From assembly GCA_049325575.1 (NCBI GenBank), contig JBMOLK010000011.1, positions 1 to 24,611 of the forward strand: 24,611 bases of DNA, in the 5' to 3' direction. The notes beneath the pieces were generated by a model, which was not told the DNA's origin, did not search any database, and worked only from the letters and a program-made list of their open reading frames with translations. Positions 13,488 to 21,421 of the stretch are shown piece by piece (the first letter of the stretch is position 1; each line of letters begins with the position of its first letter). Made by a program: the position numbers and the translations under genes. The stretch comes from JBMOLK01 sp049325575. GTDB lineage: Bacteria > Bacillota > Clostridia > Acetivibrionales > Acetivibrionaceae.

Positions 13488-13919
13488 ATGACACATGATT
13501 ACTATGGTACTCAAATGATGGCTGATTACACTATGATGGCATGCCCTTCGGGTTATGACAACCTTATGAGTACAGGATACCCTACTGCTGGGCACTATAT
13601 GAACGAACGCTTAGTTAAGACAATTCAAGATTGTGAAGCAACCTGTGAACACATGACTAACTATTTAAAGAAAATGCCTGATTTTCAGATGCGGGTGAAT
13701 CAGGCTGTGTTACTTCGTGATTGTGCGGATATTTGTGGATTAACCGCTAAATTTGTTGCTCGCGGTGCTGTGTTTGCAAGACAGACTACAGCTTTATGTG
13801 CATGTATCTGCGAAGCCTGTGGTACCGAATGTGCAAGATTCCCGGACCAAATGTCACAAAACTGTGCTAGGGTTTGTATGCACTGTGCAAGAGAATGTAG
13901 AGCATTTGCAGGCATGTAA
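13488..13919 (+). CDS. four-helix bundle, Cys-rich copper-storage-like protein (Csp/DUF326 type)
   Basis: A 143-residue protein with 14 Cys, 13 of them in helical spacing (49, 53, 79, 83, 104, 106, 108, 111, 115, 126, 130, 133, 137). The pattern 'DCEATCEH', 'RDCADICG', 'CACICEACGTECAR' and 'CARVCMHCARECRAF' is that of the Csp/DUF326 family, whose Cys line the inside of a four-helix bundle and bind many Cu(I) ions. Met- and Tyr-rich residues 1-35 form an extra N-terminal tail unlike classic Csp3. There is no signal peptide, so it is probably cytosolic or, given this genus, spore-associated. GAAAGGAG lies before the ATG. It is followed by a strong terminator, so it is transcribed alone or with the tiny upstream frame. 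Confidence 0.88.
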   Translation: MTHDYYGTQMMADYTMMACPSGYDNLMSTGYPTAGHYMNERLVKTIQDCEATCEHMTNYLKKMPDFQMRVNQAVLLRDCADICGLTAKFVARGAVFARQTTALCACICEACGTECARFPDQMSQNCARVCMHCARECRAFAGM

Positions 13920-13936
13920 TGCCATAATATTGGAAG

Positions 13937-13980
13937 CCAACCTGCAGACCATAAACAGCTGACAGGTTGGTTTCTTTCTT
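13937..13980 (+). terminator. intrinsic terminator of the Cys-rich gene
   Basis: CCAACCTG (13937-13944) pairs with CAGGTTGG (13963-13970), followed by TTTCTTTCTT. Confidence 0.85.
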
Positions 13981-13986
13981 ATAATA

Positions 13987-14121
13987 AGAACCAGCTGGCT
14001 TAGAGGTGCATACAGCGTATTTCCAAATAATCTTATATTCATTTATGATAATGATCCTTATGATACTCCGAATTGGGATCAGACACATAATGGTTTATTC
14101 TTAAACAGTCCAAAATTGTAA
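13987..14121 (+). pseudogene. possible C-terminal gene relic
   Basis: An open stretch with no start codon or ribosome site reads RTSWLRGAYSVFPNNLIFIY and then DNDPYDTPNWDQTHNGLFL before a TAA. The composition (aromatic, D/N/P-rich) is protein-like and resembles the tail of a secreted or glycoside-type protein, but I cannot name the family. The rest of the gap to the cellulase (14122-14463) holds only its promoter and leader. Confidence 0.2.
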
Positions 14122-14150
14122 TAGTTATACAAATTTTATGCCGAAAGTAG

Positions 14151-14179
14151 TTGAGTTTTAGCTTGTGCAATGATATAAT
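14151..14179 (+). promoter_or_regulatory. sigma-A promoter of the cellulase gene
   Basis: TTGAGT (14151-14156), 17 bases, perfect TATAAT (14174-14179). The start near 14186 would give a leader of about 278 bases before the GTG at 14464. Confidence 0.6.
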
Positions 14180-14188
14180 ATTATTGCA
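14166..14188. promoter_or_regulatory. 23-bp palindrome over the cellulase -10 box
   Basis: The sequence begins TGCAAT and ends ATTGCA and is self-complementary except for three symmetric position pairs. It is centred on the TATAAT box, a position suited to a repressor operator. Confidence 0.45.
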
Positions 14189-14463
14189 ATTATATTATTA
14201 AAAAGCACTTTTTAAGACAATACTTTATTGTTGTAGTCTGATTTTTTATCTATTTTTGCTAATAGCAATGATCGTTAAATTTGTTATAAAAATTATGCTG
14301 TAAAACGGTTTTTGTTATTGAACTTATCCTGGTTGCACGTCAAGCAAATAAAGTCGCCAATTTTTCATGAGGACATAATATCTTTTTGCTAACGCAAAAT
14401 GCAATAAACCAAGTAAAAAAAAGGAACACGGAAGAAAAAACTCAATTACAAGGAGGGTACAAC

Positions 14464-17400
14464 GTGCTTAGAAAAGTGACAAAACAGGCTCTTGCTATTT
14501 TGGTGGTTTTTGCAATGCTAGGCTCTTTCGTTCCAACAATGATGGGGGTAGTAGTACCAGGCGGCTATTCGGTGGCTGCAGCAGAATCGGTTTATACACC
14601 TGGTGTATCGGAAGGGGTTTATACCAATGTAATCGTTCCTAAAGCCATAAAGCCCTCGGCAGCTGGCGCTTTGCAAGTTCTTGAAGTAAACGGCGTAAAG
14701 CAGCTGTGTGATAAGACGGGAAAACCCATTCAATTACGTGGTATGAGCACCCACGGTCTGCAGTGGTTTCCGGAAATTATCAATAATAATGCTTTTGAGG
14801 CACTTTCTAAGGATTGGGAGTCCAACGTGATTCGTCTGGCCATGTATGTTGGCGAATCTGGATATGCATCAAATCCGGCAGTTATTAAACAAAGGGTTAT
14901 TGATGGAATCGATTTGGCTATAGCAAATGACATGTATGTCATAGTGGACTGGCATGTGCACGCTCCAGGAGACCCAAATGCAGAAGTTTATAGCGGGGCT
15001 AAGGATTTCTTTGATGAAATTTCTACTCTATATCCCAATAATCCAAATATTATTTATGAGTTGGCCAATGAGCCAAACAGCAATGAACCAGGAGTAACAA
15101 ATGATGCAGCAGGTTGGGCGAAAGTAAAGTCCTATGCAGAGCCTATAATAAAAATGCTGCGTGATAAAGGTAATAAAAATATTATCATTGTAGGAAGTCC
15201 CAACTGGAGTCAACGTCCGGACCTGGCAGCCGCCAATCCGATAAATGATGCAAATACCATGTATACGGTACATTTTTATACTGGTACCCATAAACCGTCA
15301 ACAGTTAGTACGGATTGGGAGAACGTTATGAGTAACGCTCGAAATGCATTGGAAAACGGTATTGCTGTCTTTGCAACTGAGTGGGGAACCAGTGAGGCCA
15401 GCGGTAATAATGGACCTTACCTGGCAGAGGCCGATGTATGGCTTGATTTTCTCAATGAAAACAATATCAGTTGGTGTAACTGGTCATTGACCAATAAGAA
15501 TGAGACTTCAGGTGCTTTTACACCTTTTGAACTTAACAAAACAGAGGCAACAAAACTTGATCCTGGTGATGACAAGTTGTGGGAACCAAAGGAATTAAGT
15601 GTTTCCGGTGAGTATGTTCGCGCTCGTATCAAGGGGATTCCATACGTGCCAATTGACCGTACTGTAAAAGAGGAATTTACGACAGTAATCTGGGACTTTG
15701 ATGACGGAACGGTACAAGGATTTGGTGTGAATGGTGATAGCCCGGTTAAAGACATTACCTTGAGCAATGTAAACAATATGCTGAAAATCGAGGGATTGAG
15801 TGCCAGCAATGATCTTTCTGCAGGCGGCGGTGGCTATTGGTCAAATGTTCGTCTCTCGGCGGATGGGGCAGGTGCTCGTCCTGATATTTTTGGAGCAGAA
15901 AAGTTGACTATGGATGTTATTGCAGCAGAGCCAACAACTGTCTCCATTACAGCCATCCCGCAAAGTGCTGCTCATGGCTGGGCAAACCCTACGGATGTAG
16001 CTATAGTGGCGGAGAGTGATTTTGCAAAGCAGGTGGATGGTACATACAAAGCTGCATTATCTATTTCAACAGCTATTTCACCAAACTTTAAAGCTATTGC
16101 AGAGGACGCTAGTGACAGCACATTGACCAATATCATTCTGTTTGTTGGTACTCCGGAAAGTGTGAATACAATCTCTTTAGACAATATATCTGTTTCCGGA
16201 AATCGTGCAGCTGTTGAGAAGCCAGTTGTACACGATCCACTAGGAACGCCAACCCTTACTTCGAATTTTGAAGACATGACCCGTCAGGGCTGGAATTGGG
16301 ATGCAGCCTCAGGGGTTAAAGGTGCATTGACTATTTTGGAGGCAAATAAATCAAAGGCTATCTCCTGGGAGGTTTCTTATCCGGAGGTTAAGCCTTCTGA
16401 CGGGTGGGCATCTGCTCCGCGTATTGTGCTTGGTGGAATAAATGCAACTCGTCAAAACAAGAAATACCTTGCCTTTGACTTTTACCTTGCCCCGGCCCGT
16501 GGAAGCAGAGGAACGCTCTCCATTAATCTGGCATTTGCACCGCCAAGCCTTGGATACTGGGCACAAGCTTCCAAAAATTATGAAATTCCGCTGACATCAC
16601 TCTCCAAGCTGACAAAAACCGGTGATGGACTTTATCACTTCAAAGTCTACTTTGATCTGGATAAAATCAAGGATGACAAGGTAATCGCTTCAGATACTGT
16701 CTTACGTGATATTACAATAGTTGTAGCTGATGTCCAGAGTGATTATGCAGGAAGAATGTATCTGGATAATGTAAGATTAGAAGGCGTAAGTACAATAAAA
16801 GCAGTCACAAAAGCCGAGACTACAACAGATGACAAGGGTAATGCTGCAGCTACTGTGACTAAAGAGCAAGTAATGGACGCAGTTGATAAAGCAGCTGCAG
16901 ATGCGGCAAAACAAGGGGAAGATGCAGCAGTAGAAATCCAGGTGGAAGCACTGAAGGATGCAAAATCCCTAGAGTTAAGTATTCCTAAGGCGGCAGTGGA
17001 ATCAATAGTTGATAAAAAGCTCCTGAAACTTTCGATATCTTCACCATTAGCGGCTATTACCTTTGACCAGAAGGCTCTTTCTACAATCTCCAGCACTGCA
17101 GCAGAGGATGTAAAGATAACGGCTGCAAAGGTGGATGTATCTACTTTGACAGGAGAGATAAAAGAAGCAGTTGGTGAAAGACCGGTATTTAACTTTGGCG
17201 TGACAAGCGGCGATAAGACCATATCCGAGTTTGGCGGCAACGTGATACTGGCAGTCCCATACACTCCTAACGCAAATGAGGATACTAACGCAATCGTGAT
17301 ATATTACATCAATGCCCAGGATAAACTGGAAATGGTTAAGGATAGTACATATGATCAGGCTGAAGGGAATGTTACTTTCAAGACCAATCACTTCTCCAGG

Positions 17401-17970
17401 TATGCTGTAGGCTATAATAAAATGGACTTTTCTGATGTATCAGGGTGGTATACAGACTCCGTAAATTTCCTTGCTGCAAGAGATATAATCAAGGGCAAAG
17501 GAAGTGGTAAGTTTGCTCCAACAGCAAACATCTCAAGAGCAGAGTTCGTTCAGATACTTGCCAACATGGCTGGAGCAGATCTTTCCATGTACACAACATC
17601 TAACTTTACTGACGTAAAGACTACCGATTGGTTTAACGGTGCAGTACAATGGGCTTATGAAAAAGGTATAGCCTATGGTTCCGGCGGTAAGTTTAACCCA
17701 GGTGCCAACATTACCCGTCAGGATATGGCAGTGATGATCAACCAGTATACCCAAAAGGTTGCAAAGTACACCCTTGCAAATGCAAATGAAGCTGTGGTTT
17801 TTGCAGATGATGGTTCAATAGCTGAGTATGCAAAAGTATCGGTATTGGTTATGCAGAGGGCGGGCATCATTTCAGGTAAGGGTAACAACATGTTTGATCC
17901 AAGAGCCAATGCAACTAGAGCGGAAGCGTCCAGAATGATTACTGCTTTGATACAGATAATGGTGAAATAG
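14464..17970 (+). CDS. cell-surface endoglucanase: GH5-CBM17-CBM28-SLH
   Basis: A 1168-residue secreted enzyme. Residues 1-41 are a signal peptide (basic LRKVTKQ, hydrophobic AILVVFAMLGSF, cleavage near VAAAES). The GH5 cellulase domain (about 69-345) has acid/base Glu203 in YELANEPN, nucleophile Glu306 in VFATEWGTS, and WHVHAPGD. Then CBM17 (about 406-580, starting WDFDDGTVQGF) and CBM28 (about 598-775, NFEDMTRQGWNWD) bind amorphous cellulose. A linker domain of unknown role follows (about 785-980). Three SLH repeats (about 985-1168; FSDVSGWYTDSV, FTDVKTTDWF, FADDGSIAEY) tether the enzyme to the cell wall. There is no dockerin, so it is not a cellulosome component. The start is GTG 14464 after AAGGAGGG; an upstream ATG at 14386 lacks a site. 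The GH5-CBM17-CBM28-SLH order is known from alkaliphilic bacillus cellulases. Confidence 0.95.
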   Translation: MLRKVTKQALAILVVFAMLGSFVPTMMGVVVPGGYSVAAAESVYTPGVSEGVYTNVIVPKAIKPSAAGALQVLEVNGVKQLCDKTGKPIQLRGMSTHGLQWFPEIINNNAFEALSKDWESNVIRLAMYVGESGYASNPAVIKQRVIDGIDLAIANDMYVIVDWHVHAPGDPNAEVYSGAKDFFDEISTLYPNNPNIIYELANEPNSNEPGVTNDAAGWAKVKSYAEPIIKMLRDKGNKNIIIVGSPNWSQRPDLAAANPINDANTMYTVHFYTGTHKPSTVSTDWENVMSNARNALENGIAVFATEWGTSEASGNNGPYLAEADVWLDFLNENNISWCNWSLTNKNETSGAFTPFELNKTEATKLDPGDDKLWEPKELSVSGEYVRARIKGIPYVPIDRTVKEEFTTVIWDFDDGTVQGFGVNGDSPVKDITLSNVNNMLKIEGLSASNDLSAGGGGYWSNVRLSADGAGARPDIFGAEKLTMDVIAAEPTTVSITAIPQSAAHGWANPTDVAIVAESDFAKQVDGTYKAALSISTAISPNFKAIAEDASDSTLTNIILFVGTPESVNTISLDNISVSGNRAAVEKPVVHDPLGTPTLTSNFEDMTRQGWNWDAASGVKGALTILEANKSKAISWEVSYPEVKPSDGWASAPRIVLGGINATRQNKKYLAFDFYLAPARGSRGTLSINLAFAPPSLGYWAQASKNYEIPLTSLSKLTKTGDGLYHFKVYFDLDKIKDDKVIASDTVLRDITIVVADVQSDYAGRMYLDNVRLEGVSTIKAVTKAETTTDDKGNAAATVTKEQVMDAVDKAAADAAKQGEDAAVEIQVEALKDAKSLELSIPKAAVESIVDKKLLKLSISSPLAAITFDQKALSTISSTAAEDVKITAAKVDVSTLTGEIKEAVGERPVFNFGVTSGDKTISEFGGNVILAVPYTPNANEDTNAIVIYYINAQDKLEMVKDSTYDQAEGNVTFKTNHFSRYAVGYNKMDFSDVSGWYTDSVNFLAARDIIKGKGSGKFAPTANISRAEFVQILANMAGADLSMYTTSNFTDVKTTDWFNGAVQWAYEKGIAYGSGGKFNPGANITRQDMAVMINQYTQKVAKYTLANANEAVVFADDGSIAEYAKVSVLVMQRAGIISGKGNNMFDPRANATRAEASRMITALIQIMVK

Positions 17971-18010
17971 GATTTTGATTTTACACAATAATGTTCATAG
18001 AATATGTTTT

Positions 18011-18038
18011 GAGTGGTAGGTTTATAAACCTACCACTC
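18011..18038. terminator. perfect palindrome, terminator of the cellulase gene
   Basis: Fourteen-base perfect arms GAGTGGTAGGTTTA and its complement with no loop, 41 bases after the stop. The T tract after it is weak; on the minus strand it could also end a transcript from the structured segment at 18065-18199. Confidence 0.7.
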
Positions 18039-18064
18039 TATGTTTATCAGTACTAATTATCAAT

Positions 18065-18199
18065 AAGCATCAATGCTTTTACCTTCAAGTCTGTCCCGCG
18101 TATAGCTTCCTTTCAAGCTCGCGATGAAGGCTGGTTGGCTGAATAAATGCTTATTCCTCGCCTGACTGACCCAAAAGGTGACCTATCGGAATAGACAGA
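18065..18199. ncRNA. candidate structured RNA with pseudoknot, strand unclear
   Basis: A GC-richer, gene-free block. Pairings in plus coordinates: AAGCA/TGCTT (18065-18078); CCTTCA (18082-18087) with TGAAGG (18125-18130); CGCG...AGCTT/AAGCT...CGCG (18097-18123); GGC.GAATAA/TTATTC.GCC (18137-18162); and TCTGTC (18090-18095) with GACAGA (18194-18199), which crosses the CCTTCA stem and so makes a pseudoknot. A weak promoter (TTGAGA, 17 bases, TATTAA, 18310-18282) points to the minus strand, ending at 18011-18038. A leader of the plus-strand gene at 18357 is the alternative. I do not recognise the class. Confidence 0.4.
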
Positions 18200-18356
18200 A
18201 AACTTTTTTATGCAGCTTTCTTTTCTAATATTTTGTATTTTTAGGGATAGGTAGTTGTTTTTCTTAGGAATATTTGTTATTTTAATATAAAGGATATTAA
18301 TTACTCTCAAAACAAATTATGGGTGTAGCGGCGTAGGAGTATGTGAGGTTAAGAGT

Positions 18357-19175
18357 ATGAGCTTATGGTTTAATTACGTACTTGCATGGGTTTCAGCAGT
18401 GCTTGTGTTTATATTGTCAAGTGTGTTTATTTTAAGAGTTTTAAGCCAAAAATTAGATAAATGTAAGAATTTTTTTGGTGTTGTCAATTCGAATGTGAGA
18501 AAGTATCACAAGCATATGGGAGTGACTCTCATACTTACGGGGCTTATACACGGATTAGTCTCATCTGTAAATATTGTAAGTTTGAATCTTGGAACATTCT
18601 GTTGGATTTTATCCATATTGCTTGGCGTCAACTGGATAACCAGAAGACGTTTAAGTAAAACTATTAGTTGGGTATATTGCCATCGATTGTTAAGCATTAT
18701 ATTACTTATTACTATCATTTGGCATGTGGTGGATGTTGGGGGTATACGGGCTCATGAGGTGCTATTTTCTAGGGTCAACCCGGTGAAAAGCCAGAGTGAT
18801 AAAACCGGGTCAATAAACTTGTCCAGTAAGAAACTGGAGAATGCTGAATTTAAAGATGGATTGTATACCGGTGAGGCGCAGGGATACCGCCAAGAACTTA
18901 AAGTACAGATAGAAGTTAAAGACAACAAAATCTTAGGCATAGATGTAACTAAACATAACGAAAGCAACTTGGTTCTTTTTTTTACTTCACCAATAGAGCG
19001 AGTGTCCAGTAGAATTGTTGAGAATCAAAGTATGGAAGTTGATACTGTTTCTGGTGCTACCTTTACTTCAATTGGTATTATAAATGCTGTAAACGATGCT
19101 TTATCCAAAGCATTAATCAAAGGCGAATTACCTGAAAAGAGAGAACTGCCCAGAAATAACAGGAGAGGACATTAG
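18357..19175 (+). CDS. membrane heme-type protein with C-terminal FMN-binding domain
   Basis: A 272-residue protein. Residues 1-137 contain four hydrophobic segments with His pairs on the same faces (His51/His53, His65, His109, His123), the layout of ferric-reductase/cytochrome-b-type domains. Residues 165-258 are an FMN-binding domain (PF04205) ending in VDTVSGATFTS, where Thr235 of SGAT is the expected covalent flavin site as in NqrC/RnfG. The extracellular side would hold the FMN domain. It probably moves electrons across the membrane to an external acceptor (iron or another oxidant), which is inferred. GAGG lies 8 bases before the ATG. It is followed by a MarR gene with its own promoter. 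Confidence 0.85.
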   Translation: MSLWFNYVLAWVSAVLVFILSSVFILRVLSQKLDKCKNFFGVVNSNVRKYHKHMGVTLILTGLIHGLVSSVNIVSLNLGTFCWILSILLGVNWITRRRLSKTISWVYCHRLLSIILLITIIWHVVDVGGIRAHEVLFSRVNPVKSQSDKTGSINLSSKKLENAEFKDGLYTGEAQGYRQELKVQIEVKDNKILGIDVTKHNESNLVLFFTSPIERVSSRIVENQSMEVDTVSGATFTSIGIINAVNDALSKALIKGELPEKRELPRNNRRGH

Positions 19176-19183
19176 ATTTTATA

Positions 19184-19212
19184 TTGACAAAAGTGTTTAG
19201 TAGCTATATGCT
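19184..19212 (+). promoter_or_regulatory. sigma-A promoter of the second marR gene
   Basis: TTGACA (19184-19189), 17 bases, TATGCT (19207-19212). The predicted start falls on or next to 19219, the A of the first ATG, implying a leaderless message. The operator at 19191-19213 fills the spacer. Confidence 0.6.
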
Positions 19213-19213
19213 T
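19191..19213. promoter_or_regulatory. MarR operator copy 1
   Basis: AAGTGTTTAG-TAG-CTATATGCTT, one of three copies of an AAG(T/C)GTATAG-N3-CTATACGCTT palindrome. It lies between the -35 and -10 boxes of the marR gene. Confidence 0.75.
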
Positions 19214-19218
19214 TTGTT

Positions 19219-19695
19219 ATGATAAATATGAATGATTCGAACAAAATGAGAATAAGCTATCTACTTTTAAGGTTGGTAAATAAGTTCTTTGATACCGATA
19301 AAAAAACCCGTTATTATGGAACTGACAAACAAATATTTGAATCTGAGATACATATGATAAAGGCAATAAAAGAGAATGAAGGCATCCATGTAACAGGGCT
19401 GGCAAACAAACTTGGGATTACAAAGGGCGCAGTATCCCAGATTATAATGAAATTAGAAAAAAAGGACTTGATAAGGAAAGAAAAAGATGTCTACAATCAG
19501 TCAAAGCTTGTGTTGAAATTAACTTCCAGTGGTGAAATTGCATACATTAATCATGAAAAGCTGCATAAGAAGCTTGACGATATGATAAGTGAAATACTTG
19601 ATAAAGTGTCGGAAGAGAACATAGAATTCCTTAAAGTTTTTTTGATGAGTCTTGAAGACAGGTTAGAAGGTTTTGAAGAAAACTGTAACAAGTGA
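19219..19695 (+). CDS. MarR-family repressor (MepR-like position)
   Basis: A 158-residue winged-helix protein. The DNA-binding region is IHVTGLANKLGITKGAVSQI, followed by IMKLEKKDLIRKEKDVYNQS, and ends 'LVLKLTSSGEIAY'. The C-terminal helices form the dimer interface. No Shine-Dalgarno site precedes the ATG at 19219 (or the in-frame ATG at 19228), and the promoter puts transcription at the ATG itself. It is directly upstream of a MATE-pump remnant, the arrangement of mepR-mepA, so it probably repressed that pump and itself through the three operators. Confidence 0.85.
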   Translation: MINMNDSNKMRISYLLLRLVNKFFDTDKKTRYYGTDKQIFESEIHMIKAIKENEGIHVTGLANKLGITKGAVSQIIMKLEKKDLIRKEKDVYNQSKLVLKLTSSGEIAYINHEKLHKKLDDMISEILDKVSEENIEFLKVFLMSLEDRLEGFEENCNK

Positions 19696-19707
19696 TTTTT
19701 TTATGTT

Positions 19708-19730
19708 AAGTGTATAGTATCTATACGCTT
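19708..19730. promoter_or_regulatory. MarR operator copy 2
   Basis: AAGTGTATAG-TAT-CTATACGCTT, the best palindrome of the three, 13 bases after the marR stop. Confidence 0.75.
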
Positions 19731-19813
19731 GCTGTTGATTAAAGAAGTATCAGGTTAGATGTAGTTAACATAATGTACAAGTTGTGCAATTAAATGTTAA
19801 ATTTTTTTACCCA

Positions 19814-19836
19814 AAGCGTATAGCTGCTAAACATGT
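19814..19836. promoter_or_regulatory. MarR operator copy 3
   Basis: AAGCGTATAG-CTG-CTAAACATGT, a diverged copy in the leader of the MATE remnant. Its centre is 106 bases (about ten helical turns) from copy 2, which would allow looping. Confidence 0.6.
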
Positions 19837-19903
19837 CTTGTGTAACTTAGTTTTGGTTTTAGCCATTATTATTGTAATTAGAAAACCTGAAGGAGATCAT
19901 AAC

Positions 19904-20350
19904 ATGGATTTAAATGACGAAAATGTTAATATGATGCAAGAAGAGAGGGTTCCTAAATAGGAGTGATTTTTACAATAGTAGTATTGATCTTCCTTGAGGA
20001 AATTTTAATTTTCCTGGGAGCAACTGAAACTATATTACCGTATGCAAAATCCTATACTGTTATATTTATCTTAGGTGCAGCTATAAACGTGTTTAATATA
20101 ACAATGAATCATATAGCACCATCTGAAGGTGCTGCAAATATAAGTATGATTGCAATGGTTCTTTATTCTTGTCATACTTGTCTTACCTCGTGTGATAGGA
20201 TTGAACGCAGTGATTTACTCACAAGCTATTGCTGACTTTCTAACAACAATATTAACAGTAATATTTGCTGTTAATCTCAAAAAAGAGCTTGATTCTCTGA
20301 AAGGGAAAGATACAGATAAATCATTAACAATAGAAGATTTAGCAATATAG
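19904..20350 (+). pseudogene. MATE-family multidrug pump, decayed
   Basis: An intact start (AAGGAGAT, ATG 19904) gives MDLNDENVNMMQEERVPK, the usual cytosolic N-terminus of MepA-type MATE proteins, then stops. Downstream, in other frames, are IFTIVVLIFLEEILIFLGAT, PYAKSYTVIFILGAAINVFN and HIAPSEGAANISMIAM (an N-half block), followed by RVIGLNAVIYSQAIADFLTT and a C-terminal tail to 20350. Transmembrane helices 1-2 and most of the middle of a roughly 450-residue protein are missing, with at least two frame changes. It cannot make a working pump. Its repressor and operators are still intact, so the loss may be recent. Confidence 0.85.
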
Positions 20351-20436
20351 GACTATAAAAAGTTATGCTTTTGGTATCAAATTCTACGTCTTATTTCAAT
20401 ATTCGTTAAAAAGATATAAAAAAGTAACTTATTATA

Positions 20437-20464
20437 TTGACATACAATATATGCTTATTATAAA
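20437..20464 (+). promoter_or_regulatory. sigma-A promoter of the biosynthetic operon
   Basis: TTGACA (20437-20442), 16 bases, TATAAA (20459-20464); TAAAAT at 20461 with 18 bases is an alternative. It gives a leader of about 205 bases before the thioesterase gene. Apart from this promoter and a short frame at 20606, the gap 20351-20674 shows nothing else. Confidence 0.6.
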
Positions 20465-20605
20465 ATGTCTTGTAACAGATGGAATTTATACCTAATTTTC
20501 CATATAGAAAGAATTAATGTAGAATTATGTAAACGAATTATTATAATGTACTTTCTAAGTCAATAAGATTCTTTCCACGATAATGCATTGGTATGGAGGG
20601 TTTGT

Positions 20606-20638
20606 ATGGGTTTGGGCTATTATTGCTTTAATATATAA
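20606..20638 (+). other. possible 10-residue leader peptide
   Basis: ATG 20606 opens MGLGYYCFNI then TAA, with GGAGGG 6 bases upstream, the best ribosome site in this leader. It could be a regulatory upstream frame or chance. Confidence 0.2.
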
Positions 20639-20674
20639 ACAGAATTTTACTATTATATTGGGGGAGCATGGATT

Positions 20675-21421
20675 GTGGAAAAAATAAAACTATTTTGTTT
20701 ATCATATGCTGGTGGTTCAGCAATGGTTTACAATAGTTGGAAAAAAACTCTGGACGATTTGATAGAATTACATCCGGTAGAGATACCTGGAAGGGGAACA
20801 AGATATTCTGAACCTCTATGTGACACCATGGAGGAGATAGTAGACAATGTTCTCAGATCAGTGATTAAAGAGCTTAATGGATCGGACTATGCTTTTTTTG
20901 GCCATAGCATGGGAACTATCATAATATACGAACTAATTCATAGAATAAGGTGTCTAGGATATAAGGAACCTTTGCATACTTTCTTTTCAGGTAGATTTCC
21001 TCCTCATTTCAATGAAAAAAATCCCCTACATAAATTACAAGATGAAGAATTTAAGAGTGAGATTTTTAAATTAGGTGGTACACCAAAAGAGTTTATTGAT
21101 AACCAAGAGTTATTTGATATTTTCATGCCTATATTGAGGGCGGATTATACTGCTATAGAAACATATAAATATACTAGAAGAGCTAAATGGGATTTTAATA
21201 TATCGGTTCTATATGGCACTCAAGACATAGAAGTGCAGCAATATGACTATTCCGAATGGGAAAGTTATGTAAATGGTGAATGCAACTTTTATGAATTTGC
21301 AGGAGATCATTTCTTTATTCACAGTAATGAGGACCAAATAGTGAAGATAATTAATTGTGTCCTGTTAGAGAGCTATATTGAAAAAGGGAGTGATAAATCA
21401 ATATGTATAATGTTGGAGTGA
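20675..21421 (+). CDS. type II thioesterase (GrsT/SrfD-like)
   Basis: A 248-residue alpha/beta hydrolase. KLFCLSYAGGSAMVYNSW is the standard family opening; Ser78 in FFGHSMG, Asp184 in GTQDIEV and His212 in GDHFFIH form the triad. Such enzymes remove wrong or stalled acyl groups from carrier proteins of NRPS and PKS assembly lines. The start is GTG 20675 with GGGGGAG upstream; an ATG at 20668 is in another frame. It is the first gene of the cluster and its 3' end overlaps the next gene by 19 bases, so they are co-translated. The assembly line itself is not in the window. Confidence 0.9.
   Translation: MEKIKLFCLSYAGGSAMVYNSWKKTLDDLIELHPVEIPGRGTRYSEPLCDTMEEIVDNVLRSVIKELNGSDYAFFGHSMGTIIIYELIHRIRCLGYKEPLHTFFSGRFPPHFNEKNPLHKLQDEEFKSEIFKLGGTPKEFIDNQELFDIFMPILRADYTAIETYKYTRRAKWDFNISVLYGTQDIEVQQYDYSEWESYVNGECNFYEFAGDHFFIHSNEDQIVKIINCVLLESYIEKGSDKSICIMLE

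Noticed and set aside
14518..17909. Several long antisense frames within the cellulase
   Set aside because: Shadows of a repetitive, high-codon-bias gene; none has a ribosome site or known domain.
18113..18310. 65-codon minus-strand frame over the structured segment
   Set aside because: No family likeness; base pairing in the same bases is the better explanation.
20448..20456. MarR half-site TATATGCTT in the promoter of the biosynthetic operon
   Set aside because: Only one half matches; the other arm is absent, so it is probably chance.
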